64,000 bases of DNA from Janthinobacterium lividum (lineage in GTDB: Bacteria; Pseudomonadota; Gammaproteobacteria; Burkholderiales; Burkholderiaceae_D). Of the stretch, positions 44,551 to 53,643 are shown piece after piece. The notes below the pieces were generated by a model. It was not told the origin of the DNA, did not search any database, and saw only the letters and a program-made list of their open reading frames with translations. Where the stretch lies: the NCBI RefSeq assembly GCF_034424625.1, contig NZ_CP139976.1, forward strand, positions 930,001-994,000, written 5' to 3'. The translations under genes were made by a program, and so were the position numbers. How positions within the stretch are numbered: position 1 is the stretch's first letter; each line of letters starts with the position of its first letter.

Positions 44551-44892
44551 TTAGCGTTGCGGGACGACAATCACCGTGTCGCCCGTCTTGCCTTTGGCGC
44601 CGTCGTCGCCCTTGGCGCCATCGTTGCCTTGAACACCATCGTTGCCTTGTGCGCCAGTGGCGCCCTTGGCGCCGTCATATCCGGCGGCACCGCTGTCGCC
44701 GGTCTGGCCCGTGGCGCCGGTCGCACCGGTCGCGCCGGCAGGGGCTTCAGCGCCCGTCGCACCCGTAGCGCCGGCAGGACCAGGCGCGCCGGCCGGGCCA
44801 GCGATGACTTGCACGACAGGTGGCGCTTCGCGCTGGCAAGCGGTCAAGGCGAGGGTAGAGGCGAGCGCGAGCAATATCAGGGTAGTTTTCAT
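44551..44892 (-). CDS. Collagen-like (Gly-X-Y) lipoprotein
   Basis: 113 residues. A lipoprotein signal ([20 protein letters not shown]) puts Cys19 as the lipidated residue. After a 12-residue spacer come about 24 Gly-X-Y triplets, broken once (GAE-APA-GAT): first Pro/Ala-rich, then GAT repeats, then charged [12 protein letters not shown] triplets, and a short tail DTVIVVPQR. The pattern is that of bacterial collagen-like triple helices, which form without hydroxyproline. It is much shorter than most surface collagens. Function unknown; an envelope stalk or spacer is possible. Confidence 0.85.
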   Translation of the reverse strand: MKTTLILLALASTLALTACQREAPPVVQVIAGPAGAPGPAGATGATGAEAPAGATGATGATGQTGDSGAAGYDGAKGATGAQGNDGVQGNDGAKGDDGAKGKTGDTVIVVPQR

Positions 44893-45130
44893 GATGCATC
44901 CTTTGGCAGTGTGCCGTGATGTACGGAACGGCTCGACGGCGTCGGGCGCGAGTTTCGCATGGCGGTGTTACGGAGAGAATCTGATCAGGTGGCCGTTGCG
45001 CCGTGTCGCGCAGGACGCTGGCGGCGGGAAGGGGGTGTGGTCTGCCTGCAGCATGTGCTCTTGGGCGGCCGCAGTCCGTACGTTTGCGTACATAGCGGCG
45101 TGGTGGGGGAGGGTTTGGCAAAGAGAAACA

Positions 45131-45158
45131 AAAAAGCCAACCCGAAGGTTGGCTTTTT
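45131..45158 (-). terminator. Terminator of tRNA-Phe copy 1
   Basis: AAAAAGCCAACC / GGTTGGCTTTTT with CGAA loop; on the minus strand it lies 20 bp past the tRNA 3' end with a T-run. Confidence 0.9.
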
Positions 45159-45178
45159 GCTATGTTCTGCTGAATTCT

Positions 45179-45254
45179 TGGTGGCCCGGGGCGGAATCGA
45201 ACCACCGACACAAGGATTTTCAATCCTCTGCTCTACCGACTGAGCTACCAGGCC
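45179..45254 (-). tRNA. tRNA-Phe (GAA), copy 1
   Basis: 76 nt with encoded CCA. The acceptor stem GGCCTGG pairs with CCGGGCC (one G-U), the D-loop reads AGCTCAGTCGGTAGAGC, the anticodon loop TTGAAAA, and the T-arm GGTTCGATTCC. The cloverleaf matches bacterial tRNA-Phe. A second identical gene is at 56999-57074. Confidence 0.97.
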
Positions 45255-45264
45255 AAGGCGGCGA

Positions 45265-45270
45265 ATTATA
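45265..45270 (-). promoter_or_regulatory. -10 box of tRNA-Phe copy 1
   Basis: TATAAT on the minus strand, 10 bp before the mature tRNA 5' end; the same block recurs before copy 2. Confidence 0.7.
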
Positions 45271-45373
45271 GCAGAAAGACTTTCCACCTGACCAGAGCTA
45301 GCTGTGTTCAAATGCAACAGATGGCCAAAACATAGTGTTTTGGCATCCTTGTATGAACTGAAGGGATGTGGCG

Positions 45374-46144
45374 ATGCAGCGACGTATTGGAGTGCAAGGC
45401 CTGGCGGCGGCGGGCTTGTTCGGCTTGTTGTGCGGCGCGGCGCGGGCCGACGGGCTGGCTGATTTGAATGCGGCGCTGGCGCGCTTGCAGGGCCAGATGC
45501 CCATCAAGGCGCAGGTCGAATCGAAATCCTGGCGCCGCGAGGGCGAGGGCAAGGCGGCGGAAGAGGATAGCGGCCAGGCCACTGTCACTGTCGAGGGCGG
45601 GCCGGCGGGCTTGCAGGTGCTTTACGGCAAGGACTTGCTGGCGAAAGTGGAAGCCGAGCAGCGCGCCAGGGTGAAGGATCCGAAGGTCAAGACGCCGATC
45701 GGCTTTGCGCTGGGGGAAATGAAGGCAACGGAGCTGCGCTCCATGGTGTCGGCGGCCGATGCCCTGTCGCGCGAGATCGAGGAAGCCGTGTTCAGCAGCG
45801 AAAAGATGGATAGCTACAAGGGCAAGCCGGCGCGTTTGCTCAGCTTTACCTTGTCGCTTGACAAGGTGCCTGAGAAAGACCGCAAGTATGTGAAGAAGTT
45901 CGAAGGCGGCATCGAGGTATGGATCGCCGCGGACGGCACGCCGCTGGCCAGCCATTTCCACTTTGACGTGAGCGGGCGCGCCTTTGTCGTCGTCAGCTTT
46001 ACCCAGAAGTCGGACGAGACGCGCCAGTATGGCGTCAGCGGCGACCATTTATTGTTGCTGCGCAAGGAGAGCAAGAATGCCACCGCGGGCGCGGGCGAGA
46101 AGGTGGAGAGCAAGATCGTCAAGACCTTGCAATTGCAGTCCTGA
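45374..46144 (+). CDS. Exported protein of unknown function
   Basis: 256 residues with a signal peptide (MQRRIGVQGLAAAGLFGLLCGAARA). I recognise no named family. The mature part has an alternating pattern with charged helices (LRSMVSAADALSREIEEAV) and a long C-terminal beta region (GGIEVWIAADGTPLASHFHFDVSGRAFVVVSFTQKSDETRQYGVSGDHLLLL). It could be a periplasmic or outer-membrane-associated factor. Start: ATG at 45374 after AAGGGA; a GTG 6 bases before is in frame. It ends in a bidirectional hairpin. Confidence 0.78.
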   Translation: MQRRIGVQGLAAAGLFGLLCGAARADGLADLNAALARLQGQMPIKAQVESKSWRREGEGKAAEEDSGQATVTVEGGPAGLQVLYGKDLLAKVEAEQRARVKDPKVKTPIGFALGEMKATELRSMVSAADALSREIEEAVFSSEKMDSYKGKPARLLSFTLSLDKVPEKDRKYVKKFEGGIEVWIAADGTPLASHFHFDVSGRAFVVVSFTQKSDETRQYGVSGDHLLLLRKESKNATAGAGEKVESKIVKTLQLQS

Positions 46145-46162
46145 CGTGTTGCAGAAGCACTC

Positions 46163-46186
46163 AAGCCGCTGATCCAGCGGCTTTGT
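46163..46186. terminator. Bidirectional terminator between convergent genes
   Basis: AAGCCGCTG / CAGCGGCTT with an ATC loop (46163-46183), then TGTTT on the plus side. Confidence 0.75.
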
Positions 46187-46615
46187 TTACATGGCGGCGC
46201 TGCCGCCCAGGGCGCTCTTTTGCAGCACGCAGCGCCCCGCCTCGCAGGTGGCGCCCGGGTCCGTGACGATGGAGCAGGTCGACATCATGCCGTCCGCTTG
46301 CTGCTGTTTGCGGCTCGCCTCGGCTTGCGCCTGGGCCAGTGCCTTGAGTTTCTTGCCGTCATTGCCCTTGCTGGACCAGGCCAGGTAGCGCTCGGGGCCG
46401 CCGCAAGCCTTGGCGCCGATGGCGATGGTCTGGCATTGCTGGGTGGAATCGCAGGCGGCTACGCCCACTTCCGCCTGGATTTGCGCCAGCAAGCCGGCAT
46501 TGCCGGGGGCGGGCGGCGCATCATCTTGCGTGGGGGCGCTGCCGCAGGCGCTGGCGGCCAGCAGCAGGAAGCTGGCGCACGCGGCGCGCAGCAGGGAGTA
46601 GGTAGGTGTGTGCAT
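46187..46615 (-). CDS. Putative lipoprotein of unknown function
   Basis: 142 residues with a lipobox (FLLLAASACGS). The mature part holds six cysteines (VAACDSTQQCQTI, KACGGPERY, TCSIVTDPGATCEAGRC) that look paired for disulfides, plus a charged helix in the middle (KKLKALAQAQAEASRKQQQ). The TCEAGRC pattern is seen in small uncharacterised proteobacterial lipoproteins. Start at 46615 gives a proper signal; an upstream in-frame ATG would bury it. Confidence 0.75.
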   Translation of the reverse strand: MHTPTYSLLRAACASFLLLAASACGSAPTQDDAPPAPGNAGLLAQIQAEVGVAACDSTQQCQTIAIGAKACGGPERYLAWSSKGNDGKKLKALAQAQAEASRKQQQADGMMSTCSIVTDPGATCEAGRCVLQKSALGGSAAM

Positions 46616-46711
46616 GCCTTTATCATGTGCCACGCTTGCGTAAATGGCAAGCGCGATTCGCACTTGGCGAGAACCTTGACCCTGGTCATTTTCCTTATTA
46701 ACTAGTCAAAG

Positions 46712-46725
46712 TTAATATAAATCAA
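46712..46725 (+). promoter_or_regulatory. Possible FNR/Anr box upstream of cytochrome c peroxidase
   Basis: TTAATATAAATCAA fits TTGATnnnnATCAA with one mismatch and lies 98 bp before the peroxidase start. FNR/Anr control of such peroxidases is known in other proteobacteria. No clear -10 is placed at the expected distance. Confidence 0.4.
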
Positions 46726-46823
46726 CATCCAACCAGCGATGTACGGGTGGCAACCGGGCCGGTGCGCTGCATTCCCGCGCCGGCGCGCGCCGCCGATTCG
46801 GGAATGCTTCCAGGAGTTAGATT

Positions 46824-47819
46824 ATGCGCCGCACCCTTTCACCCTTTCTCTTCATCACCAGCCTGGCCCTTGGCGGCGTCCTGCATGCCGCCGACAAGGA
46901 GCCGATCCAGCCCATCACTGCCGCCAAGATCGCCAATCCGGCCATGGTCGAATTGGGCAAGAAGCTGTTTTTCGATCCCCGCCTGTCGCGTTCGGGCTTT
47001 ATTTCCTGTAATAGCTGCCACAACCTGAGCATGGGCGGCACGGACAATATCAAGACCTCGATCGGCCACAACTGGCAGCGCGGGCCCATCAATTCGCCCA
47101 CGGTGCTCAATTCCAGCATGAACGTGGCGCAATTCTGGGATGGCCGCGCCAAGGATTTGCAGGAACAGGCGGGCGGTCCCATCGCCAATCCCGGCGAAAT
47201 GGCTTTTACGCACGAGCTGGCCATCGACGTGCTGGCCTCGATTCCCGCCTACCGCGCGGAGTTCCGGCAAGTGTTTGGCCAGGATAAGCTGACCATCGAG
47301 CAAGTCACGCGCGCCATCGCCGCCTTTGAAGAGGTGCTGGTGACGCCCGGTTCCCGTTTCGATCAATGGCTGTCGGGCAAGAAAAGCGCGCTGACGAAGG
47401 ACGAACTGGCCGGCTACCAGCTGTTCAAATCGAGCGGCTGCATCGCCTGTCATAACGGCCCCGCCGTGGGCGGCAACACCTTCCAGAAGATGGGCGTGGT
47501 GGAACCGTATAAAACGGCGATGACGGCGCAGGGACGCTCGGCCGTGACGGGCAAGGATGCGGACCGCTTCAACTTCAAGGTGCCGACCTTGCGCAACGTG
47601 GAACTGACGTATCCCTATTTCCACGATGGCGAAGCGGCGACGTTGACGCAAGCCGTCGACGTGATGGGCCGCCTGCAGCTGGGCCGCACCTTCACGCCCG
47701 ATGAAAACGCCAAGCTGGTAGCCTTCCTGAAAACCCTGACGGGCAAGCAGCCGCACCTCGTGCTGCCGATCCTGCCACCATCGTCGGACACGACGCCGCG
47801 GCCGGTGCCGTTTGACTGA
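46824..47819 (+). CDS. Periplasmic diheme cytochrome c peroxidase
   Basis: 331 residues with a signal peptide (MRRTLSPFLFITSLALGGVLHA). Two heme c sites: C-N-S-C-H (FISCNSCHNLSMGGTDN) and C-I-A-C-H (SGCIACHNGPAVGG). Family landmarks include LFFDPRLS, NSPTVLN, FWDGRAKDLQEQAGGP, FKVPTLRNVELTYPYFHDGEAATL and the final FLKTLTG. It reduces hydrogen peroxide to water in the periplasm with electrons from small cytochromes. It stands alone, with no mau genes. A possible FNR box lies upstream. Confidence 0.95.
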   Translation: MRRTLSPFLFITSLALGGVLHAADKEPIQPITAAKIANPAMVELGKKLFFDPRLSRSGFISCNSCHNLSMGGTDNIKTSIGHNWQRGPINSPTVLNSSMNVAQFWDGRAKDLQEQAGGPIANPGEMAFTHELAIDVLASIPAYRAEFRQVFGQDKLTIEQVTRAIAAFEEVLVTPGSRFDQWLSGKKSALTKDELAGYQLFKSSGCIACHNGPAVGGNTFQKMGVVEPYKTAMTAQGRSAVTGKDADRFNFKVPTLRNVELTYPYFHDGEAATLTQAVDVMGRLQLGRTFTPDENAKLVAFLKTLTGKQPHLVLPILPPSSDTTPRPVPFD

Positions 47820-47830
47820 ATGAGTCCATG

Positions 47831-47855
47831 AAAAATGCCCGCATCAAGCGGGCAT
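47831..47855 (-). terminator. Terminator after the S9 peptidase gene
   Basis: ATGCCCGC / GCGGGCAT with an ATCAA loop (47835-47855), then TTTTT on the minus strand. Confidence 0.85.
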
Positions 47856-47861
47856 CGGGGT

Positions 47862-50249
47862 CTATTTCAATGTTCTCTGGAACAACTGATAGATGCGGCG
47901 GTACTCGTCATACCACGCTTCCGGCTGCACGAAGCCGTGGCGCTCCATCGGGTAGCTGGCCATTTCCCAGTTATCCTTTTTCAGTTCGATCAGGCGCTGC
48001 GACAGGCGCACGGAATCCTGGTAAAACACGTTGTCGTCGATCATGCCGTGGGCGATCAGGAGGTTGCCCGTCAGCTTGTCCGCGTATTCGATCGGCGACG
48101 AGACTTTATAGGCTTGCGGATCGACGTCCGGCGTGTTCAGGATATTCGCCGTGTACTCGTGGTTGTAGGTGGTCCAGTCCGTCACGGGACGCAGGGCGGC
48201 GCCGGACTTGAAGATTTCCGGCGCGCGCATCAGGGCCATCAGGCTCATGAAGCCGCCATAGCTGCCGCCGTAGATGCCCACGTTCCGGATGTCTCCCTGG
48301 TGCTGGGCTGCCAGCCAGTGGGCGCCATCGATGAAATCTTCCAGTTCCGGATGACCCATCTGGCGGTAGATGGCCGTGCGCCAGGCGCTGCCGTAGCCGA
48401 GCGAGGCGCGGTAGTCGACATCGAGCACGATGTAGCCTTGCTCCACCAGCAGGTTGTGGAACATCTGTTCGCGGAAGTAGACAGGGTAGCGCTGGGTCAC
48501 GTTCTGCAGGTAACCGGCGCCGTGCGCGAACATGACGATGGGATATTTCTTGCCCGCTTCCAGCTGGGCCGGGCGGTACAGCTTGGCCCAGATCGGCGCC
48601 GCGCCATGCATGGACGGTACTTGCACCAGTTCCGGCATGACCCAGTTGCGCGCCTTGAAGGCGTCGCTGCGCGTATCGGTCAGGATATTTTCCTTGCCGC
48701 CCGTGACGGCAACCGTCGCCAGCTGGGCCGGCATATAGCTGGTCGAATAGCGCAGCAGCAGCTTGCCGTTATCGGGCGACAGGCCGAAGTTTTCCACGCC
48801 TTTCAAATTCGTCACTTCGCGCGCGCCGCCATCCCTTGCCGTGCTGGCGCACACTTCATAGGTGCCGGGCGCCTGCCGGTTGCACATGAAATAGGCATGC
48901 TTGCCGTCGCGGCTCCATTCGACGGCGCTCACTTCCCATTTGCCTTGCGTCAATGCGCGTGCCGGGGCCGCGCCCGTCTTCGTGTACAGGTGGGCGTAGC
49001 CGCTTTCCTCGGACAGATACCACAGGGTGGTGTTGTCGGGCAGCCAGCCGAATTCGTCGGCGCGGCGGTTGACCCAGGCCGTGTCGCTGATGCGGTGCAC
49101 GGGCACGAGGGCGGCGTTGGCCAGGTCGACGTTGGCGAGCCAGCCATCCTTGTTGTCGACGGCGCGGATGCGCACGGCCACCTTGCTGCCGTCATCGGTC
49201 CAGGCGATGCCGTCGCGCTGGGCGTCGATGCGCACGGCACGGTTGCCTTTCAGGGGCGGCAGCTTCTGTTCGGCGCGCAGACTGGCCAGCGGGTCGGTGG
49301 CGATGCCGGGCAGGCTGTCGAAACCGATCTCGCGCACGGTGCCCGTGCGCAGGTCGGCCAGCTTCAGGCTTTGCGCGATCGGCATGTTGCGGCCCACGCG
49401 CGTGCGCTCGTCATCGACGTCCGGGTAGCCCGTTTCCGTCACGTAGCGGGCCAGTTTGCCCAGCTTGCCCTTCTCGGCCGCCTTGTCTTGCGTGACGAAC
49501 AGCAGCCAGCGGCCGTCCGGCGACAGGGCGCTGCCGGAAATGGTGACTTTGTCGCCCAGGTAGATCGGTTCCGGCGCGCGCGTGGCGTCCAGGCGGCGCT
49601 CTTCATGGCGGCGTTCGCGGTTCGCGTCGCGGTCTTGCTTCTGGCGTGCCAGGTTGACGATCAGGCGCAGCTGCAGGTCGCGCAGGGCGTCCGCTTCCGG
49701 TGTGGCGTCCGGGTCCTTGGCGGCGCGCAGCAGGGCGACGGGGGCGCTCAGACGCTCCGCGCGGCTCCAGCTGAACCAGTCGGTGCCGCTGCGGTATTGC
49801 ACGGCGGCGCCGTCGGCGGAATATTGCGGGTCGCTGATGGCCGAGACGCCGCGCGTAATTTGCGTCAAGGCGCCGCTTTTCAGGTCGCGCTCGAACAAGT
49901 CGCCGTTGCGCAGCAGGATGGCGCGCGTGCCGGAGCGGTTGACGACCATCTGCTGGCCATCGAGATTGGCCAGCTGCGCATCGTCGACCTTCTTGCCGCT
50001 ATTCAGTTTGGCGTTTGCGCCTGGCAATTGATACGTGTCGCGCAGGGGCGAGCCGAGGCGTTTTTGCTTGTAGTAGAGCTGGCCATTCCAGCCCCACCAT
50101 GCCGCTTCGACGGGCGTGCCGATCCAGTCGGGGTCGGCCATGGCCTGGTCCAGCGTGATCGGCGGGGGGGGGATGGTGGATGGGGCCGCATGCGCGGCGG
50201 GCAGGGCGGCGGCTATCAGGGTGAGCAGCAGGGGAAGAACCAGACGCAT
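47862..50249 (-). CDS. Exported S9 family prolyl oligopeptidase (DPP-IV-like)
   Basis: A 795-residue serine peptidase with a signal peptide (MRLVLPLLLTLIAAALPAAHA). The first two thirds form a beta-propeller (repeats such as SPDGRWLLFVTQD, TDDGSKVAVRI, SRDGKHAYFMCN, SPDNGKLLLRYS). The last third is the alpha/beta hydrolase domain with nucleophile Ser in IYGGSYGGFMS, Asp in IAHGMIDDNVF and His in MERHGFVQPEAW. It cleaves short peptides, usually after proline or removing dipeptides, in the periplasm. A basic/acidic insert (RQKQDRDANRERRHEERR) is unusual. Confidence 0.93.
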   Translation of the reverse strand: MRLVLPLLLTLIAAALPAAHAAPSTIPPPPITLDQAMADPDWIGTPVEAAWWGWNGQLYYKQKRLGSPLRDTYQLPGANAKLNSGKKVDDAQLANLDGQQMVVNRSGTRAILLRNGDLFERDLKSGALTQITRGVSAISDPQYSADGAAVQYRSGTDWFSWSRAERLSAPVALLRAAKDPDATPEADALRDLQLRLIVNLARQKQDRDANRERRHEERRLDATRAPEPIYLGDKVTISGSALSPDGRWLLFVTQDKAAEKGKLGKLARYVTETGYPDVDDERTRVGRNMPIAQSLKLADLRTGTVREIGFDSLPGIATDPLASLRAEQKLPPLKGNRAVRIDAQRDGIAWTDDGSKVAVRIRAVDNKDGWLANVDLANAALVPVHRISDTAWVNRRADEFGWLPDNTTLWYLSEESGYAHLYTKTGAAPARALTQGKWEVSAVEWSRDGKHAYFMCNRQAPGTYEVCASTARDGGAREVTNLKGVENFGLSPDNGKLLLRYSTSYMPAQLATVAVTGGKENILTDTRSDAFKARNWVMPELVQVPSMHGAAPIWAKLYRPAQLEAGKKYPIVMFAHGAGYLQNVTQRYPVYFREQMFHNLLVEQGYIVLDVDYRASLGYGSAWRTAIYRQMGHPELEDFIDGAHWLAAQHQGDIRNVGIYGGSYGGFMSLMALMRAPEIFKSGAALRPVTDWTTYNHEYTANILNTPDVDPQAYKVSSPIEYADKLTGNLLIAHGMIDDNVFYQDSVRLSQRLIELKKDNWEMASYPMERHGFVQPEAWYDEYRRIYQLFQRTLK

Positions 50250-50341
50250 CGGGGATCACTTTAATCAAAGGGGATGGTGAAGGTACAGGCTATGAGGCCG
50301 GTATTCTAGCGGAGGAGTTTCGTGCAGGAAATGTCGGAAAG

Positions 50342-52606
50342 CTAAGCTTGGCGCTGGGCCAGCCAGGCGAGAAAGTCATCGAGCGGCATCGGCCGCGCAT
50401 ACAGGTAGCCCTGCAAGCCGTCGCAATCGTGGGCGACCAGGAAATCGGCCTGCTCCTGCGTTTCCACGCCTTCGGCCACCACGCGCAAGCCCAGGTGGCG
50501 CGCCATGGCCAGGATCGCTTGCACGATGGCCGTGTCGCGCGCATCGTGCGGCGTGTCGTCGATGAAGCGCTTGTCGATCTTGAGTTCGTACAGCGGCATC
50601 GACGTCAGGTAGGCGAGGCTGGAATAGCCGGTGCCGAAATCGTCGATGGAAAAGCGGATGCCGAGGGCCGCCAGTTCGCGCATGCGCGCCAGCGAGGCGT
50701 CGCGCTGGTCGATCAGCAAGCCTTCCGTCAGTTCCAGAATCAGGGCGCCGGCCGGCGTGCCGTATTCGGCCAGCGCGGCCTGCACGCGGGCGGCAAAATC
50801 GGGCTGGCGAAACTGGGCCGGACTCACATTCACGGACAGGGCGACGGGCGATCCGGCCCGCGCCAGCATGGCGGCGGCGCGGCACGCTTCGCGCAGGGCC
50901 CAGTGGCCCAGCTTGACGATCAGCCCCGATTCCTCGGCGATGGGGATGAAGATGCCGGGAGCGATATGGCCGCCGTCCGCCTGCGGCCAGCGCATCAGCA
51001 GTTCGGCGCCCGTCACCCGGCCATGGCGGTCGACCTGCGGCTGCACGTGCATGCATAATTCACCGGCATCGAGGGCGCGCGCGAGTGTCCTTTCCAGGGT
51101 CAGGCGGCGTTCCACGCCCGCCTGCATGGCCGCTTCAAAGAAGGCGATGCCGTTGCGTCCTTCCGCCTTGGCCCGGTACATGGCGATGTCCGCTTCGCGC
51201 AGCAGGTCGTGCGCCTGCTGGCCCGCTTTCGGCAGCAGGGTCACGCCGATGCTGGCGCTGCAATGATAGGACTGCCCTTCGATCTCGAAGTCGCGCGCGA
51301 TGGCGGCGCGGATTTTCTCGGCCACCTGGGCCGCCGCGCGGGCGGCGTTGTGCAGGTCATCGGCCAGGTGCGCCAGCAGCACGACGAATTCGTCGCCGCC
51401 GATGCGCGCCACCGTGTCGGCCTTGCGCATCAGCTGCGCCAGCCGTTCGCCGGCCAGGCGCAGCAGCGCGTCGCCGGTGGCGTGGCCGCGCGCGTCGTTG
51501 ATGTGCTTGAAGTGGTCGAGGTCGATGAACATCAGCGCACTGATGGTATGGCCGCGCGGCGCGGCGGCCAGCAGGTGGCCGATGCGGTCCATCAGCAGGC
51601 GCCGGTTGGGCAGGCCCGTGAGCACGTCGTAGAAGGCCAGGCGGTGGATGTCCGCTTCCGATTTCTTGCGCTCGTCGATTTCGCGCTCGACGGCCACCCA
51701 GTGCGTCTGCCTGCCGTCCGCATCCGTGAACGGCACCAGTTCCGCTTCGACCCAGTACGCCTTGCCGGCCTTGTTGTAATTGAGCAATTCCGCGCGTGCC
51801 GGCTGGGCGCGGGCCATGGCGGCGGCGATGCGCGCCAGTTCGCCCGCATCGGTGGCGGGGCCTTGCTGGAACAGCAGGCTGCGGCCCAGCACCTCGGCGC
51901 GCGCATAGCCGCTGCTGCGCTCGAAGGCGTCGTTGACGAAGATGATGCGCGTGGCCGGCGCCGCACCCGCGCCTGGCGGGACATCGGCCACTTCCGCGAG
52001 CATCACCATGTCGTTCAGGCGGGCCAGCGCCGTGGCCGTCAGGCGCAGATCGGCGTTCAGCTGCGACAGGGCCTGGCTGCTGCGTTCCAGGTGGCGCAGC
52101 AGGAAAGCGCAGGAGAGGGTCAACACGGCGGCGATGAACAGGAAGTTCAGGGCCGCGATCAGCGCGCGCAGCACGGGGGAGGCGGGCACGCCGCGCAATT
52201 GCAGCTCCACGTCGGGATGCAGGCCGAGGAAAAAGATGGTCAGCGAAGTCAGGGCCAGGGTCGACAAGGCTGGCCGCATCCCCAGCAGCAGGGCCGCCAG
52301 CACGGGCATGAGCATCATGTAGATCTGGCTGACGGGGCCGATTTTCAGCAGCAGGCCCACACCCACCAGGTAGGCGACGATCAGGAATTGCCACACGCGC
52401 CAGCGGTAGGGCATGGCGCGCAGATGCCAGATGAGACCGACCCAGCCGATGGCCAGCACGTCGAGGGCGACTATGGACCAGATAGCTTCGCGCGCCGCCA
52501 GCAGGGCGCTGGGAATGGCAGTGACGATGCCAAGCAGCAGCACCGCCTGCAGCAAGCGCGCAAAAATCTGTCCGCGCCAGTGCGCGAGATCGTTTGACGC
52601 GGCCAC
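50342..52606 (-). CDS. Membrane GGDEF-EAL protein with PAS domain (cyclic-di-GMP turnover)
   Basis: A 754-residue protein. N-terminal membrane domain with about five or six helices (1-175), PAS domain (about 195-315, IIFVNDAFERSSGYARAEVLGRSLLF), GGDEF domain with an intact active-site motif (RIGGDEFVV, about 402-410), and EAL domain where the name motif reads ELL (GAELLMRW) but other acidic residues are kept (ELTEGLLI, DDFGTGYSSLAYL, KIDKRFID, AEGVET). Both making and breaking cyclic-di-GMP are possible. Start: GTG at 52606 with AAGGA 8 bp upstream. Confidence 0.94.
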   Translation of the reverse strand: MAASNDLAHWRGQIFARLLQAVLLLGIVTAIPSALLAAREAIWSIVALDVLAIGWVGLIWHLRAMPYRWRVWQFLIVAYLVGVGLLLKIGPVSQIYMMLMPVLAALLLGMRPALSTLALTSLTIFFLGLHPDVELQLRGVPASPVLRALIAALNFLFIAAVLTLSCAFLLRHLERSSQALSQLNADLRLTATALARLNDMVMLAEVADVPPGAGAAPATRIIFVNDAFERSSGYARAEVLGRSLLFQQGPATDAGELARIAAAMARAQPARAELLNYNKAGKAYWVEAELVPFTDADGRQTHWVAVEREIDERKKSEADIHRLAFYDVLTGLPNRRLLMDRIGHLLAAAPRGHTISALMFIDLDHFKHINDARGHATGDALLRLAGERLAQLMRKADTVARIGGDEFVVLLAHLADDLHNAARAAAQVAEKIRAAIARDFEIEGQSYHCSASIGVTLLPKAGQQAHDLLREADIAMYRAKAEGRNGIAFFEAAMQAGVERRLTLERTLARALDAGELCMHVQPQVDRHGRVTGAELLMRWPQADGGHIAPGIFIPIAEESGLIVKLGHWALREACRAAAMLARAGSPVALSVNVSPAQFRQPDFAARVQAALAEYGTPAGALILELTEGLLIDQRDASLARMRELAALGIRFSIDDFGTGYSSLAYLTSMPLYELKIDKRFIDDTPHDARDTAIVQAILAMARHLGLRVVAEGVETQEQADFLVAHDCDGLQGYLYARPMPLDDFLAWLAQRQA

Positions 52607-52744
52607 GCTGCCGTCCTTTCCCCAAGGAGCTGTGCTGCCGAGCTGAGCAGTATGGTAAAAATATTACGCGGTATCGTTCTGCATGTCATCTTGATCATTC
52701 GATATGATTGACTGCGCGACCACCCGCAGGGCGCATCGGGCCGT

Positions 52745-53551
52745 CTATTCCTTTTCCGCCGTGGGCCAGTAGTGGCTGTCCGGCGTGTCCCGTGCGCCGA
52801 AGATGGCCTGGCCGACCCGCACGACGGTGGCGCCTTCTTCAATGGCGATTTCATAGTCGCCGGACATGCCCATCGACAGCTCGTCGAGGCCGATGCCATC
52901 GGGAACATCCTGGCGCAGCCGGTCGCGCAGCGTGCGCAGCAGAACGAAGCAGCGGCGCACGCGCACGGCTTCCGCCGACAACAGCGCCAATGTCATGAGT
53001 CCGCGTACCCGCAGCGCCGGGAAGGCGGGCAGCTCGCGCAGGAAAGCGGCCACCTCGTCCGGCGGCAAGCCGTACTTGCTGGCTTCTCCCGATGTGTTCA
53101 CTTGCACGAACACATCGAGCCCCCGTCCTGCCGCTTGCAGGCGCCGTTCCAGCGCCTCGGCCACGCGCAGGCTGTCGAGAGCCTGGAATTCGCTGGCAAA
53201 GCGCGCCACCAGCTTGGCCTTGTTGGTCTGCAAATGGCCGATCACCGACCATTGCAGATCGCCCAGGTCCGCCATCGCTTCCCACTTGCGGCCTGCCTCC
53301 TGCGGCTTGTTTTCTCCCAGCATGCGGCAACCCGCGGCGTAGGCCAGGCGCAGGCTCGCCTCGGGCTTGGTCTTGCTGACGGGCAGCAGGCGCACGCCGG
53401 CCGGATCGCGGCCGACCCGCTGGCATGCGGCGGCCATGCGCGCGTGCACGGCGGCCAGATTGCGGCGGAAGTCGTCCACCGACACGGCTTGCGGCCAGTG
53501 CCCATGCTGCGCGTGCATGGTCGCAGTGAGCAGGGGAGTGTCATTGTTCAT
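52745..53551 (-). CDS. YggS family PLP homeostasis protein
   Basis: 268 residues of the YggS/PLPBP family. The PLP lysine is in LLPVSKTKP, followed by GENKPQEAGRKWEAM, WSVIGHLQTNKAKLV, FVQVNTSGEASKYGL, RGLMTLALLS, LSMGMSGDYEIAIEEGATVVRVGQAIFG. YggS binds pyridoxal 5'-phosphate without catalysis and keeps vitamin B6 and amino acid pools in balance. The 20-residue N-terminal extension is longer than E. coli YggS. It is divergent from a PLP-binding MocR regulator. Many bacteria have a second YggS near proC; this copy may be that or a paralogue. Confidence 0.92.
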   Translation of the reverse strand: MNNDTPLLTATMHAQHGHWPQAVSVDDFRRNLAAVHARMAAACQRVGRDPAGVRLLPVSKTKPEASLRLAYAAGCRMLGENKPQEAGRKWEAMADLGDLQWSVIGHLQTNKAKLVARFASEFQALDSLRVAEALERRLQAAGRGLDVFVQVNTSGEASKYGLPPDEVAAFLRELPAFPALRVRGLMTLALLSAEAVRVRRCFVLLRTLRDRLRQDVPDGIGLDELSMGMSGDYEIAIEEGATVVRVGQAIFGARDTPDSHYWPTAEKE

Positions 53552-53643
53552 GTGTCAGCCTTGTGTCAGCCTTATGAGCGGCAGGAGTCGCCGCAGTGAT
53601 GTATGATTGTCCTATGCCAAAATATATCATGTCTGAGACTATC

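Noticed and set aside
45260..45375. Small minus-strand open frames around the tRNA-Phe genes
   Set aside because: They run through the tRNA sequence itself and appear at both copies for that reason only.
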